Shown here: piece by piece, positions 52,920 through 62,978 of the stretch
How positions within the stretch are numbered: position 1 is the stretch's first letter
Layout: every line of letters begins with the position of its first letter
Source: Aquimarina macrocephali JAMB N27
GTDB lineage: Bacteria; Bacteroidota; Bacteroidia; Flavobacteriales; Flavobacteriaceae
Direction: 5' to 3'
Length of the DNA stretch: 64,000 bases
Assembly (NCBI RefSeq): GCF_000520995.1
Contig: NZ_JACA01000001.1
Span: forward strand, 1 to 64,000
Notes under the pieces: generated by a model
What the model was told of the DNA's origin: nothing
The model's database searches: none
The model's input: the letters and a program-made list of their open reading frames with translations, nothing else
Made by a program: the position numbers and the translations under genes

Positions 52920-55373
52920 ATGTCTGTCTTTAAAAAATTACCCCTATTGCTACTTCTATGTGGCTTGAATTTGATGTATAGTCAAGCCACTATACAAGGT
53001 GTTGTAAAAAGCGAATCTGATGAGGCGATTCCTTATGCAAATGTATTCATCCAAGGAACCAGTCTAGGTGCACAAGCACAAGAAGATGGTACTTTTACTA
53101 TTAACAATGTTCCTTTTGCTACCTATGAGATAGTAGCTAGTGCTGTTGGATATAACGAACTTAGTCAAAAGACGGCTATATCGGGAGATATATCAGGTCT
53201 TGTTTTTGTATTACAAAATGATACTCAGCTAGAAGAAGTTGAGCTCTTTGGTTCTAGAAATAAAAGAGCAGAAAAATTAGAAACACTTACCAGATTACCT
53301 TTACAGCCCAACGAACAGTTACAGAGTATTTCTGTACTGTCACATAAACTTATCGATCAACAAAATGCTTTAACACTAAGTGACGTTACCAAAAATGTTG
53401 CTGGTGTTTATACGTTTGCTACATACGGGAATATAAGAGAAAGTATGTCTTTAAGAGGGTACAGAGGTATTCCTTTATTAAAAAATGGAGTTAGAATCAA
53501 TTCAGATTTTAGAGGGACTGGTGTCATTACTGATATGGCAGGGGTCGACAATATCCAGGTATTAAAAGGAATTTCTGCAATCAGTCAAGGTTTAGGAGGT
53601 GATTTAGGTTCTGTAGGAGGAGTGATTAATGTTGTAACCAAAACTCCTAAATTTTACAATGGAGGTGAAGTAAGTTTAAGAGTTGGTAATTTTGGCAAAG
53701 TACGCCCCACATTTGATTTTTATGGTCCTTTAAACAAAAAAGAAACCATTGCTTTTAGAGTAGCAGGTTCATATGATAGAGCAGATAGTTATAGAGTAAA
53801 AGTAAACTCAGAGCGTTTTTATATAAATCCTTCCCTCGCATGGAAACCAAATGAAAAAACGTCTATCGTTTTGGAAATGGACTATATGGATGATAGTAGA
53901 ACTCCAGACCAAGGAACCATTAATTTTGGAGATTATGCAACCAACACTATTTTTAAATTACCAAATGATAAATTTTTAGGCTTCGAATCTGATAGAAATA
54001 ATTCTGTAAATACTACGTATGCAATACGTTTTGAGCGAGAAATAAATGATGACCTAAGTATAAAAGCTGGGTATTTTGCTTCTGATTTAGAGACCTATGC
54101 AGAGACTTCTTATGCTTTTCAGGGAGGTGGAAGATCTGGATTACCAGAGTTATTAAATACACAAAGATATCGAGAGTACTACGCACAGGGAAGAAGTGAT
54201 AAAAATAGTGTTTTACAAATAGATTTGGTAGGAAAGGATATAAAAACAGGGTTCTTAACACATACATTTCAGGCAGGAATAGATTATAGAAATACCACTT
54301 TTGACAATACTGCTTATACGGCTAACTATCCAGATAATGATAATGACCCCGATAATGATCCTCCTACTTATATAGATATCATTGATGTCACTCAACCTAT
54401 CAATAATATTTTACCTAATGGTGTTACTGTAACACCAAATCCTGCAAGAGCTACAGGATCAAAAACAAAATCATATGGATTTACTATTCAAGATAAAATT
54501 TCTGTTACAAAATGGGTAGATCTCTTTTTAGGATTACGATATACCTCCTTAGAAAGAACCAAAGGTAATTTTATAGGAAGAAGTTTGACCGGAGCAAAAC
54601 GTGATGATGCCTTTAATCCTTTAGTAGGATTAAATATCAAACCTACAGAAAATATTATTATTTTTGGCTCTTATGCCAGTAGTTCTAACCCTATGACTTC
54701 TTTTTACCGAGACATTAATGGCAAAGAGTTAGGTACAGAACGTTGGGATCAATTTGAAACAGGTATTAAATCGGTATGGTTAAATAAAGCCTTACGCTTT
54801 AACATAACATATTTTTCGACCTACAGCAAAAATTTAAACTTACAAGCAATCGACCCAGCAGGTAATTTCTTAGGATATTATTTAAAAGGAGGAGAAGATA
54901 CCAGAAGTGGTGTTGAAATAGAATTAATAGGTAGAGTATTGCCTAATTTAGAAATAATTGGAGGTTATTCTTATTTAGATGCCAAATATAAAGACCATGC
55001 ATCATATTATTTTAATTCTAGTCCATTAAATACACCAAGACATACGGCTAATTTTTGGGTACGTTATAACTTCAAAAAATATGTAAAAGGATTGTCTTTA
55101 GGTGCAGGAGCTTATTATTTAGGAGAACGTCCTCATAATGTATGGTCCAGAAATTACACACATACTGGAGTAGTTCCTGGGGTTAGGCCATTTGATTTAA
55201 AAGCATATACCACGGTAAACGTACAAGCATCATACAAATTTAATAGTAAATTAAGTTTAGATGTTTTCGGAAATAATGTTTTTAATGAAATTGGATATAA
55301 TGCATATCGTACAGTATATCTTAACAGGATTCAACCTGCTAGTTTTGGAACGGTATTGCGATATAAATTTTAA
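52920..55373 (+). CDS. TonB-dependent siderophore-type receptor
   Basis: The 817-aa product has a signal peptide (ends MYSQA), a carboxypeptidase-regulatory-like domain (residues about 24-105; IQGVVKSESDEAIPYANVFI), a plug (SLRGYRGIPLLKNGVRI; VDNIQVLKGISAISQGLGG) and a 22-stranded barrel ending ASFGTVLRYKF. The DMAGVDNIQVLKG and VGGVINVVTK motifs are those of FecA/FhuA-like ferric-siderophore receptors. It lies 30 bp after the DUF6607 gene. Confidence 0.93.
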   Translation: MSVFKKLPLLLLLCGLNLMYSQATIQGVVKSESDEAIPYANVFIQGTSLGAQAQEDGTFTINNVPFATYEIVASAVGYNELSQKTAISGDISGLVFVLQNDTQLEEVELFGSRNKRAEKLETLTRLPLQPNEQLQSISVLSHKLIDQQNALTLSDVTKNVAGVYTFATYGNIRESMSLRGYRGIPLLKNGVRINSDFRGTGVITDMAGVDNIQVLKGISAISQGLGGDLGSVGGVINVVTKTPKFYNGGEVSLRVGNFGKVRPTFDFYGPLNKKETIAFRVAGSYDRADSYRVKVNSERFYINPSLAWKPNEKTSIVLEMDYMDDSRTPDQGTINFGDYATNTIFKLPNDKFLGFESDRNNSVNTTYAIRFEREINDDLSIKAGYFASDLETYAETSYAFQGGGRSGLPELLNTQRYREYYAQGRSDKNSVLQIDLVGKDIKTGFLTHTFQAGIDYRNTTFDNTAYTANYPDNDNDPDNDPPTYIDIIDVTQPINNILPNGVTVTPNPARATGSKTKSYGFTIQDKISVTKWVDLFLGLRYTSLERTKGNFIGRSLTGAKRDDAFNPLVGLNIKPTENIIIFGSYASSSNPMTSFYRDINGKELGTERWDQFETGIKSVWLNKALRFNITYFSTYSKNLNLQAIDPAGNFLGYYLKGGEDTRSGVEIELIGRVLPNLEIIGGYSYLDAKYKDHASYYFNSSPLNTPRHTANFWVRYNFKKYVKGLSLGAGAYYLGERPHNVWSRNYTHTGVVPGVRPFDLKAYTTVNVQASYKFNSKLSLDVFGNNVFNEIGYNAYRTVYLNRIQPASFGTVLRYKF

Positions 55374-55383
55374 ATTAAAAAAA

Positions 55384-56877
55384 ATGAAAACAATAAAATT
55401 ATTAGCCGCATTTATTTTGTTTGTAAATATTTTACAGGCTCAGACAAAAAATGTTTTTTTAGAAAGAGAATTCTGGGAAACTAACCCTTCAATAGAAGTT
55501 ATAGATCAGAAAATAACAGAAGGTAATAATGCAATAGCATTAAATAAAAATGGATTTGATGCTGTAGTATATGCTATTTTGGAAAACGCAGATAATGCTA
55601 TAATAAAACACTTACTTTCTAAAAAAGGGAATGATGTTAATAAGCTAACCCATGATAAAAGAACCTATGTGTTTTGGGCAGCTTATAAAAATAATGTAGA
55701 ATTAATGAAACATCTTATTGCTCAAAAAGCAAGGATGGATTTAAAAGATTCTCATTACTTTTCGGTATTGACTTTTGCAGCAGCGGCCGGCCAAACAAAT
55801 ACAGAAATTTATGACTTATGCATTAAAAACGGGATTGATGTACAAACTGACAAAGATGAACACGGAGCAAACGCTTTATTGTTAGTAACTCCTTCCCTAA
55901 AAGATTTTACTCTTATCGATTATTTTACTTCAAAAGGTTTAGACATTCATGACAAAGATGATGATGGAAATGGAGTTTTTAATTACACTGCACGTACTGG
56001 AAACATAGAAATGCTAGACCAATTAATCAAAAAAGGTGTTTCTTATAAAGAACTTAATGATAAAGGTGACAATGCAATGATTTTTGCCAGTAGAGGCACC
56101 AGAACAGGTTATAATTCTTTAGACTTCTTTCAATACTTAGAAAACTTAGGTATTGAACCAAATATTACAAACAAAAATGGAGTAACTCCTCTACACAATC
56201 TAGCGTATAGAAATAACGATTTTAAAGTCTTAAATTATTTTTTAAATAAAGGGGTTAATACTAATCAAAAAGATGATAAAGGTAATACTCCATTGCTAAA
56301 TGCATCTCATAGTAATACATTAGAGGTTATAAAATTATTTGCAAAAAATACAAATGATATAAATATCACTAATAAAGAAGGACATTCTGCACTAACCAAT
56401 GCAGTAAAAAATAATACAATAGACGTGGTTGATTTTTTAATTAGTCAAAAAGCCAATGTAAATGTAATCGATTCTAAAGGGAATGATCTAGGATACTACA
56501 CACTAAAATCGTATAATCCAAATAAGGTAGATCAATTCAAAAAGAAAATAGACGCCTTGACTAAAAAAGGACTTGATATTACCAAGCCTCAAAAAAATGG
56601 AAATACATTGTATCATTTGGCAATAGAGAAAAACGATCTAGAGTTATTAAAAATGATTCCTGATTATAATATCGATATCAATGCTAAGAATAAAGAAGGA
56701 ATTACAGTCTTACATAAAGCAGCAATGACCGCCAAGAACAATAAAATCTTAGCATATTTATTATCTATAGGAGCTAATAAGGCCATTAAAACTGATTTTG
56801 AAGAATCTGTATTTGATCTGGCAAGTGAAAATGAAGTATTAAAGACAAACAACGTAGATATAAATTTTTTAAAATAG
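55384..56877 (+). CDS. Secreted ankyrin-repeat protein
   Basis: From ATG 55384 the product is 497 aa with a signal peptide (MKTIKLLAAFILFVNILQA). Upstream in-frame codons lie inside the receptor gene and are not used. At least ten ankyrin units are visible (KNGVTPLHNLAYRNNDFKVL; DDKGNTPLLNASHSNTLEVI; KEGHSALTNAVKNNTIDVVD). It is 10 bp after the receptor gene and 1 bp before the DUF2271 gene. A periplasmic binding scaffold for uptake components is likely; the ligand is unknown. Confidence 0.88.
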   Translation: MKTIKLLAAFILFVNILQAQTKNVFLEREFWETNPSIEVIDQKITEGNNAIALNKNGFDAVVYAILENADNAIIKHLLSKKGNDVNKLTHDKRTYVFWAAYKNNVELMKHLIAQKARMDLKDSHYFSVLTFAAAAGQTNTEIYDLCIKNGIDVQTDKDEHGANALLLVTPSLKDFTLIDYFTSKGLDIHDKDDDGNGVFNYTARTGNIEMLDQLIKKGVSYKELNDKGDNAMIFASRGTRTGYNSLDFFQYLENLGIEPNITNKNGVTPLHNLAYRNNDFKVLNYFLNKGVNTNQKDDKGNTPLLNASHSNTLEVIKLFAKNTNDINITNKEGHSALTNAVKNNTIDVVDFLISQKANVNVIDSKGNDLGYYTLKSYNPNKVDQFKKKIDALTKKGLDITKPQKNGNTLYHLAIEKNDLELLKMIPDYNIDINAKNKEGITVLHKAAMTAKNNKILAYLLSIGANKAIKTDFEESVFDLASENEVLKTNNVDINFLK

Positions 56878-56878
56878 A

Positions 56879-57373
56879 ATGAAAAAAATAGTAACATTTA
56901 AAGTGTTTCCAATAATAGCACTTGCAATTTTTACTGTATTTGGGTTTAAAAGTACTACAGAAAGTAATACCTATAAATGCATGATACAAATGACAAATTA
57001 TACAGGAGAAGGTGCATATATAGTTATTTCTTTACTAGATCCAAATGGGAACTACGAAAAAACACTTTTTGTACAAGGTGATGATGAAGAATGGTATCAT
57101 GATATTACCGATTGGTGGAAATTTTATGGAAAAAAACGTCAAGATATTGACGCTATTACAGGAGCAACTGTAAGTGGTGGTGGACGATCTATCAATATTA
57201 TTGAAATTGAAAGTAATAAGATTGACTCTGGTTATAAAATACGTTTTGAAACTGCTGTAGAAGATCAAGAATATTATAAAAATGATGTAGAGTTTGAGTT
57301 AACATCTGAGACCACAAAAAGTAAAGTTGAAGGAAAAGGGTTTATACGATATATTCGTATGATGCCACAATAA
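56879..57373 (+). CDS. DUF2271 family periplasmic protein
   Basis: The 164-aa product has a signal peptide (residues 1-25) and the DUF2271 pattern: YIVISLLDPNGNYEKTLFVQ, WYHDITDWWKFYG, IDAITGATVSGGGRS, YKIRFETAVEDQEYY. The GATVSGG segment resembles FMN-binding loops in flavin-linked periplasmic proteins. It directly precedes the PepSY-flavoreductase gene, the usual partner. Confidence 0.85.
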   Translation: MKKIVTFKVFPIIALAIFTVFGFKSTTESNTYKCMIQMTNYTGEGAYIVISLLDPNGNYEKTLFVQGDDEEWYHDITDWWKFYGKKRQDIDAITGATVSGGGRSINIIEIESNKIDSGYKIRFETAVEDQEYYKNDVEFELTSETTKSKVEGKGFIRYIRMMPQ

Positions 57374-57385
57374 CAATACGATTAA

Positions 57386-59587
57386 ATGACGATTTCAATT
57401 TGGAGATATAGCCACCTTGCTTTGGCTATATCTTCATTTGCTTTTATACTTATAGCCTCCTTAACAGGGATTGTTTTAGCATTCGAACCTATATCGAATC
57501 AGCTAGAGCCTTATGCTACATACAACGTAAAAAACATTACTCTTGCGCAAACTATAACAGTACTACAAAAAAATTATGATGAAATAATTGAAATTGAAAT
57601 CGATAATAATGATTTTGTATCAACCTCGGTAATTACCAAAGAAGGAAAAAATAAAACTTTTTATGTCAATCCTCTAACTGGTAAAAAGGTAGGTGACATT
57701 ATTGAAAAAGCTCCCGTTTTTAAGTTTGCTACCAACCTACATCGTTCTTTATTCCTAAAAAGTACCGGTCGTTTTTTTGTAGGATTAGTTTCTTTCATAT
57801 TATTTTTAATTGCAACTACCGGAATCCTTTTAATTATTAAAAGACAACAGGGTATACACCGTTTTTTTTCTAAAGTTATAAAAGAGAATTTTGAGCAATA
57901 TTACCACATACAAATAGGTAGGTTAACATTGATTCCTATTATCATAATAGCTCTAACAGGTGTGTATTTGTCATTAGAAAAATTTTCACTATTACCATCC
58001 AATATAATTAAACATCAAATTGATTTTGAGAATATAAAAGAAGCTCCCAAACAGCAAATCAAAGATTTTAAAGTTTTTAATCAAACACAACTTAAAAATG
58101 TTAGAAAAGTAGAATTCCCTTTTTCTGATGATCGCGAAGATTATTTCCACATAAAACTATCTGATAAGGAGTTGAATATTAATCAATTTACAGGCGAAAT
58201 ATTAAGTGAAATAAAATACCCTTTTAATACACTAATATCACATTGGAGCTTGGTATTACATACAGGGCAAGGAAGCATCTTATGGTCTATTGTCTTACTT
58301 ATTTCTAGCTGTTCTATTCTGTTCTTTATGTATTCAGGTTTTTTAATGGCTTTCAAACGAAGAAAGAAAAGTCTAGTCCTAAAAAATGTTTATCATAAAG
58401 ACAAATCTGAATACATTATTTTGGTTGGCTCAGAAACCGGAAATACATTTGATTATGCAAAACTTTTCTATAATGCTTTGATTGATTTGGGAAAAACGGT
58501 CTTTATTTCAGAATTAAACAAATATTCATCCTATAAAAAAGCAGAGCATTTAATTGTATTTACAGCAACTTATGGTAAAGGGGAACCTCCTACAAATGCA
58601 AAAAGTTTTGAGCAATCTTTTAAGAAAATCAATCAAAAAAAAGAAGTTTGTTTTTCCGTTGTGGGTTTTGGCTCTTTAGCATATCCAGATTTTTGTGAAT
58701 ATGCAATAGATATTGATAACATGTTACGTTCACATTCAATGTTTAAACCAATTCTAGAACTGCATAAAATTAACAATCAATCTTTCGAAACCTTTAAAGA
58801 TTGGTCATCGCAATGGGGCAAAAATGTTGATTTATCAATACCTTTAAAACAGCCACAGAAGGCAATAAAAACTAAAAAAAACAAGCTATTTTCGGTTGTT
58901 TATAGATCTCCACTAAACATTGACAACACATTTTTACTGCGTTTACATCCAAAAGAAAAAATAAGATTTCAATCAGGAGACTTGTTATCCTTTTACCCAG
59001 AAAACGATTCTGTAGAACGTTTGTACTCTATTGGTAAAATTGATGACGATATTATTTTGAGTATTAAAAAGCATGAATTCGGAATATGTTCAACCTATTT
59101 TAGTAAGCTTAGTCAAAACGATAGCATTAAGGCATCAATAAAACGAAATCCTCATTTTAATTTTCCAACTCACGCAAAAGAGGTCGTTATGATTGCAAAC
59201 GGAACAGGAATAGCTCCTTTTTTAGGAATGATTAGTGAAAATCATAAGAAAATAAAAACACATCTATTTTGGGGAGGAAGAAATAAACAATCTATTGAAT
59301 TGTATAATGCAGTAATTCAAGACAGTTTAAAAAACAATAATTTAACTACTTTTTATCCTGCATATTCAAGAGCCCAGCCAGAAAAAATATATGTACAGCA
59401 TTTGCTAAAAAGAAATAGTAACCCAATTACAAAAATATTAGACAAAAACGGAGTTGTACTAATTTGTGGATCTATTATTATGCAAAAAGAGGTTATCAAT
59501 GTGCTAGACGAAATTTGCAGAGAAGTCAATAATAAGCCAATAAGTTATTATCAAAATAAAGGACAACTTAAAATGGACTGTTACTAA
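57386..59587 (+). CDS. PepSY transmembrane - flavodoxin - NADPH reductase fusion (ferric reductase-like)
   Basis: The 733-aa product begins with a PepSY-associated TM region (four helices: about 8-32, 130-152, 180-200, 300-322). It continues with a flavodoxin domain (LVGSETGNTFDYAKLF near 350; FTATYGKGEPPTN) and a CPR-like FAD/NADPH module (ERLYSIGK, NGTGIAPFLGM, CGSIIMQKEV) ending in a Tyr. Electrons from NADPH would cross the inner membrane, probably to reduce ferric siderophore or haem in the periplasm. It is last in the iron operon and is followed by a terminator. Confidence 0.9.
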   Translation: MTISIWRYSHLALAISSFAFILIASLTGIVLAFEPISNQLEPYATYNVKNITLAQTITVLQKNYDEIIEIEIDNNDFVSTSVITKEGKNKTFYVNPLTGKKVGDIIEKAPVFKFATNLHRSLFLKSTGRFFVGLVSFILFLIATTGILLIIKRQQGIHRFFSKVIKENFEQYYHIQIGRLTLIPIIIIALTGVYLSLEKFSLLPSNIIKHQIDFENIKEAPKQQIKDFKVFNQTQLKNVRKVEFPFSDDREDYFHIKLSDKELNINQFTGEILSEIKYPFNTLISHWSLVLHTGQGSILWSIVLLISSCSILFFMYSGFLMAFKRRKKSLVLKNVYHKDKSEYIILVGSETGNTFDYAKLFYNALIDLGKTVFISELNKYSSYKKAEHLIVFTATYGKGEPPTNAKSFEQSFKKINQKKEVCFSVVGFGSLAYPDFCEYAIDIDNMLRSHSMFKPILELHKINNQSFETFKDWSSQWGKNVDLSIPLKQPQKAIKTKKNKLFSVVYRSPLNIDNTFLLRLHPKEKIRFQSGDLLSFYPENDSVERLYSIGKIDDDIILSIKKHEFGICSTYFSKLSQNDSIKASIKRNPHFNFPTHAKEVVMIANGTGIAPFLGMISENHKKIKTHLFWGGRNKQSIELYNAVIQDSLKNNNLTTFYPAYSRAQPEKIYVQHLLKRNSNPITKILDKNGVVLICGSIIMQKEVINVLDEICREVNNKPISYYQNKGQLKMDCY

Positions 59588-59624
59588 CTTTTAAAGCTCT
59601 TATCATATTCTAATCAAACAAAAA

Positions 59625-59653
59625 AAACCTGACAAGTTAAACTCATCAGGTTT
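59625..59653 (+). terminator. Terminator of the iron-uptake operon
   Basis: AAACCTGA (59625-59632) and TCAGGTTT (59646-59653) form the stem, with an A run before it, 38 nt after the reductase stop. The preceding A tract makes it likely to work for leftward transcripts as well. Confidence 0.7.
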
Positions 59654-59767
59654 ATAAATAGACACTAAATTAAGGGCAACCTTTACAAATCAAATCATTA
59701 CTACTTATTATTTACCCCTTAATTACTTCTATTTTTAAAGACATCTAGTTCAAGGCCTACCCAAAAA

Positions 59768-60223
59768 CTATCCTTCTTTATGTTCATCACCTTCGTAACC
59801 CAGTGTGATACTATCTATTGCATTTTTTAATTTGATATCAATTTCTTTTAGGGCACCATCAATCTTGGAAGAATAATATTTATACTCTTTACCATTAAAA
59901 CGCAATGTAGTAATTGGCCAATCTCTCACTTTTTTAAATGCCAAATCTTCATTTAAACCTTTATTCAATATTGTTTTTAACGCTCTAAACTCCTGTTCTT
60001 TTAATTTTGTTTTTATATTTCCTTTTGCAGAAACGTGTTGTATTCCCGAATAAGAAACCGAACCGTCTTCATATATCCACACATCATACACCGGGCATTT
60101 TCCCATACAAGACCCTTTTGAATAATATACCAGTGCTTCATCTTTTGAAGTATCTGTAGAGGTATTCTTGGTAGATTGGCAAGAAAAATTCACCATTATC
60201 AATACTATCATTACATATTTCAT
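59768..60223 (-). CDS. DUF6438 family lipoprotein
   Basis: The 151-aa product has lipobox NFSC (Cys15) and the DUF6438 signature: YYSKGSCMGKCPVYDVWIYE followed by DGSVSY, with the CMGKCP cysteine pair at about residues 39-43. It is likely anchored in the periplasmic leaflet. Function is unknown. It stands alone between the iron operon terminator and a metallopeptidase gene. Confidence 0.85.
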   Translation of the reverse strand: MKYVMIVLIMVNFSCQSTKNTSTDTSKDEALVYYSKGSCMGKCPVYDVWIYEDGSVSYSGIQHVSAKGNIKTKLKEQEFRALKTILNKGLNEDLAFKKVRDWPITTLRFNGKEYKYYSSKIDGALKEIDIKLKNAIDSITLGYEGDEHKEG

Positions 60224-60287
60224 ACGCTATCTTTTTTTAAGTACTAGTGGTTCGGATAATCACACCATTAATACCATTTTTATCATT

Positions 60288-61268
60288 TTAATGCTTGTGA
60301 ATACTACAGTGTGTTTTATTCTTATTACCGAAAGTATTTGCATTTTTCCATGATCCCGGAAGAGGTAGGAAGCTTCTACTGCTTTTTGCAATATTTCCTC
60401 TTATATAATTTCGCAGCTTTATCATTTCGGCATTATCATACATCATCTGTACCTTTTTTTCTGCTCTACTGTTTCCATTTACTCCTCCAGCTCTGGTCAC
60501 AAACGTAGCAAAGACCTCTGCAATATCTTCCCCAGGATTGGTAGAAGCGTACTGAGTTACATAACGCTCTTTATATTTATCATAAAATTTTTGTGCATCA
60601 CTCTGATTATTCACCTTTCCAAATTCTTCCCAGATATCAGCCCAATGACTTTGATATAGTTTATTAATATTAGAATTACCCCTAGAACATCCTTCTCCGG
60701 TAAAGAAATTTTTGCAGTCGCCTTGAGATATAGAAGAATCGACCTGCACTTTATCCAAAGTAATGATATGCCCAAATTCGTGCACTATAGTATATGCCAG
60801 TTCTCCTCTTGCATTAAACCCTCCTTGATATGCAAAATCTATCGCAATACCCATCTGCCATTTTGAGAGATCTTGTGTTCTTTCTACTACATATCCTGCG
60901 GTTCCATCATTTTCACCAGCAAAAATTACAAACTCACTCATTCTTGATCTATAATCTGGCGGAACTATCTTTTTTACTAAATTCCATATTTCCTCATGCT
61001 TTTTAGTATCCTTTTGAAACTCTAATAGTTTTCCGGTTACTTTATAATCCTTTTCTTTTACTATTTTATCACCTTCAACTTTATAAAGAGTTATACTTCC
61101 TCCATCACCTTCAGTTCCACTATCAGTTCCTGTATTACCTTCGGTATTTGTATTCGAATTTGGTTGTGGACCTGCTGCATCATCATCTTTACTGCAGGAT
61201 TGGATAGAAATTGTTACAATACTCAGAAAAATGATCAGTATACAATTCCATTTTTTTACGTTTTTCAT
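60288..61268 (-). CDS. Zincin-type metallopeptidase lipoprotein
   Basis: The 326-aa product has lipobox IQSC (Cys25) followed by a low-complexity Asn/Thr/Gly linker, and the zinc motif VHEFGHIITLD (H163, E164, H167). A third ligand is probably in the GEDIAEVFATFV segment (E near 247). It matches the Bacteroidota putative zinc-binding metallopeptidase type that is surface- or periplasm-anchored. The substrate is unknown. Confidence 0.88.
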   Translation of the reverse strand: MKNVKKWNCILIIFLSIVTISIQSCSKDDDAAGPQPNSNTNTEGNTGTDSGTEGDGGSITLYKVEGDKIVKEKDYKVTGKLLEFQKDTKKHEEIWNLVKKIVPPDYRSRMSEFVIFAGENDGTAGYVVERTQDLSKWQMGIAIDFAYQGGFNARGELAYTIVHEFGHIITLDKVQVDSSISQGDCKNFFTGEGCSRGNSNINKLYQSHWADIWEEFGKVNNQSDAQKFYDKYKERYVTQYASTNPGEDIAEVFATFVTRAGGVNGNSRAEKKVQMMYDNAEMIKLRNYIRGNIAKSSRSFLPLPGSWKNANTFGNKNKTHCSIHKH

Positions 61269-61503
61269 AGTTTATTTCGGGTTAAAAATTAAACGTCCTT
61301 TCTTACACAACAGTGAACTTTTAAAACACCCTATTTTTTTATCTACTTTTTTTTAAATCCTCTATATTATTTTTTAGAAATAGGGTAAAAGCAAAACATA
61401 CTGTTGTTATAGTATATGGAGATATCATTACAATAAAAGCTTAAGTAGAAGGCATTAGTAGAAAGAAAAAAGAACATCTTTCTATACTTTTTCTTTAAAT
61501 ACC

Positions 61504-61511
61504 GTAGTTTT
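61504..61511 (+). promoter_or_regulatory. -7 promoter element of the sigma-factor operon
   Basis: TAGTTTTG (61504-61511) matches TAnnTTTG. Because it overlaps the in-frame TTG at 61510, that codon cannot be the start of translation from this promoter; the ATG at 61537 is preferred. No clear TTTG was seen at -33. Confidence 0.5.
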
Positions 61512-61536
61512 GAAAAAAAAGCTAAGTATTTCTAAG

Positions 61537-62055
61537 ATGTCAGAAAAACAAAAGTCTGTTTGTGATGAAAAAAACTTTAGAATGATTTTTGATAATCATT
61601 CTGAAGTGATCCTGAATTTCATTTATTATAAATGCGGAGATATGAAACAGGCAGAAGATATAACACAGGATGCTTTTGTAAAACTTTGGAAAAATTGTAA
61701 AAAAGTACTTTTTGCTAAAGCAAAGTCATTTTTAATGAAAGTAGCTCAAAATGCTTTTTTTAATGAATTAAATCACGAAAAAGTAATCTTAAAATATAAT
61801 CAGCAAAGCTTTTCTTCTATTCAATATGATTATAGCCCAGAGTTTTTAATGGAGGAAAAAGAGTTTATGGTAAAATTACAACGTAGTATTTCTGAACTCC
61901 CGGCAAAACAACGAGAAGTCTTTCTATTAAGTAGAAAAGACAAGAAAACCTATAAAGAAATTGCAGAGATTATTGGGTTAACGCAAAAAGCGGTAGAGCG
62001 AAGAATGCATTTGGCATTATTAGAATTAAGAGAAAAATTAGGGCGCACGGTCTAA
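61537..62055 (+). CDS. ECF RNA polymerase sigma factor (FecI-like)
   Basis: From ATG 61537 the product is 172 aa. Region 2 is seen as MIFDNHSEVILNFIYYKC and DAFVKLWKN (QAEDITQDAFVKLW), region 4 as LPAKQREVFLLSRKDKKTYK with IAEIIGLTQKAVERRM. It is 14 bp upstream of a FecR-type anti-sigma gene and an STN-TonB receptor gene, the standard cell-surface signalling set, and should direct transcription of a receptor gene. Confidence 0.93.
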   Translation: MSEKQKSVCDEKNFRMIFDNHSEVILNFIYYKCGDMKQAEDITQDAFVKLWKNCKKVLFAKAKSFLMKVAQNAFFNELNHEKVILKYNQQSFSSIQYDYSPEFLMEEKEFMVKLQRSISELPAKQREVFLLSRKDKKTYKEIAEIIGLTQKAVERRMHLALLELREKLGRTV

Positions 62056-62069
62056 CAAAAAGCAAAAAA

Positions 62070-62978
62070 ATGGAAAAGTCAGATAACATAGATGTTTTTT
62101 TAGCCAAATGGGCCAGCGGTGAATTATCCGAAGAGGAAATCAATGCTTTCAAAAAATCTAAGGATTATACTTTATACGAAACTATTCTCGAAGGAACAAA
62201 GTTACTTGAAGTCCCTACAGTAGATAGAGAAAAACTTTTTGATCGTATTCAAGAAGATGTTTCTAAAGAGAAAAAAGTGGTCTCCTTGATTCCTGGATGG
62301 GCATATGCAATCGCTGCAAGTATTGCACTAATCCTTGGGTATACTCTATTTTTTAATCAAAACATTACACATCAATCCGGATTTGGAGAACGGCTAGCAA
62401 TAACACTTCCCGATGGTTCTGAAGCTATTTTAAATGCTAAGTCCAAACTGTATTATAAAAAAGGAAGCTGGGAAAATACCGAGCGAATCGTATTTTTAGA
62501 TGGAGAAGCCCTTTTCAAGGTGAAAAAAGGAAATACATTTACCGTAAAATCTGATAACAATGCTGTTTCGGTATTAGGCACACAATTTAACGTTAATGCT
62601 TCCTCTGATTTTTTTGAAGTGATTTGTTATGAAGGCAAGGTTAAAGTAGAAAATGGTACTTCTTCAAAAATTATTACTAAAGGACAAGCGGTAAGAAGTG
62701 TCGATTCATCATTCGAAGAATGGGAACTAAATGATACTGCTCCTTCATGGACTGTAGGAGAAAGTAGTTTTGTCAATACCCCACTACAACAGGTAATATC
62801 TGCTCTCGAAAAACAATATAAGATTACTATTAAAAGTGAGCATATTGGTATCGATCAACGATACAGTGGCGGGTTTGCTCATGATAATTTACAAAATGCT
62901 TTGCATACTATTTTTGATGCAATGGATATTAAGTTTATTTTTATAGACAAGAATACTATAGAATTGTCTAAAGAATAA
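62070..62978 (+). CDS. FecR-family anti-sigma/transmembrane regulator
   Basis: The 302-aa product has a cytoplasmic N-terminus (FLAKWASGELSEEEINAF), a TM helix (WAYAIAASIALILGYTLFF, about 75-93), the FecR domain (RLAITLPDGSEAILNAKSKL; VSVLGTQFNVNASSDFF) and a DUF4974 C-terminus (NTPLQQVISALEKQYKITI). It binds the ECF sigma factor and relays a signal from the receptor's STN domain. Confidence 0.93.
   Translation: MEKSDNIDVFLAKWASGELSEEEINAFKKSKDYTLYETILEGTKLLEVPTVDREKLFDRIQEDVSKEKKVVSLIPGWAYAIAASIALILGYTLFFNQNITHQSGFGERLAITLPDGSEAILNAKSKLYYKKGSWENTERIVFLDGEALFKVKKGNTFTVKSDNNAVSVLGTQFNVNASSDFFEVICYEGKVKVENGTSSKIITKGQAVRSVDSSFEEWELNDTAPSWTVGESSFVNTPLQQVISALEKQYKITIKSEHIGIDQRYSGGFAHDNLQNALHTIFDAMDIKFIFIDKNTIELSKE

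Noticed and set aside
55261..55383. N-terminal extension of the ankyrin protein
   Set aside because: It lies within the receptor gene in another frame; a proper signal peptide begins at 55384.
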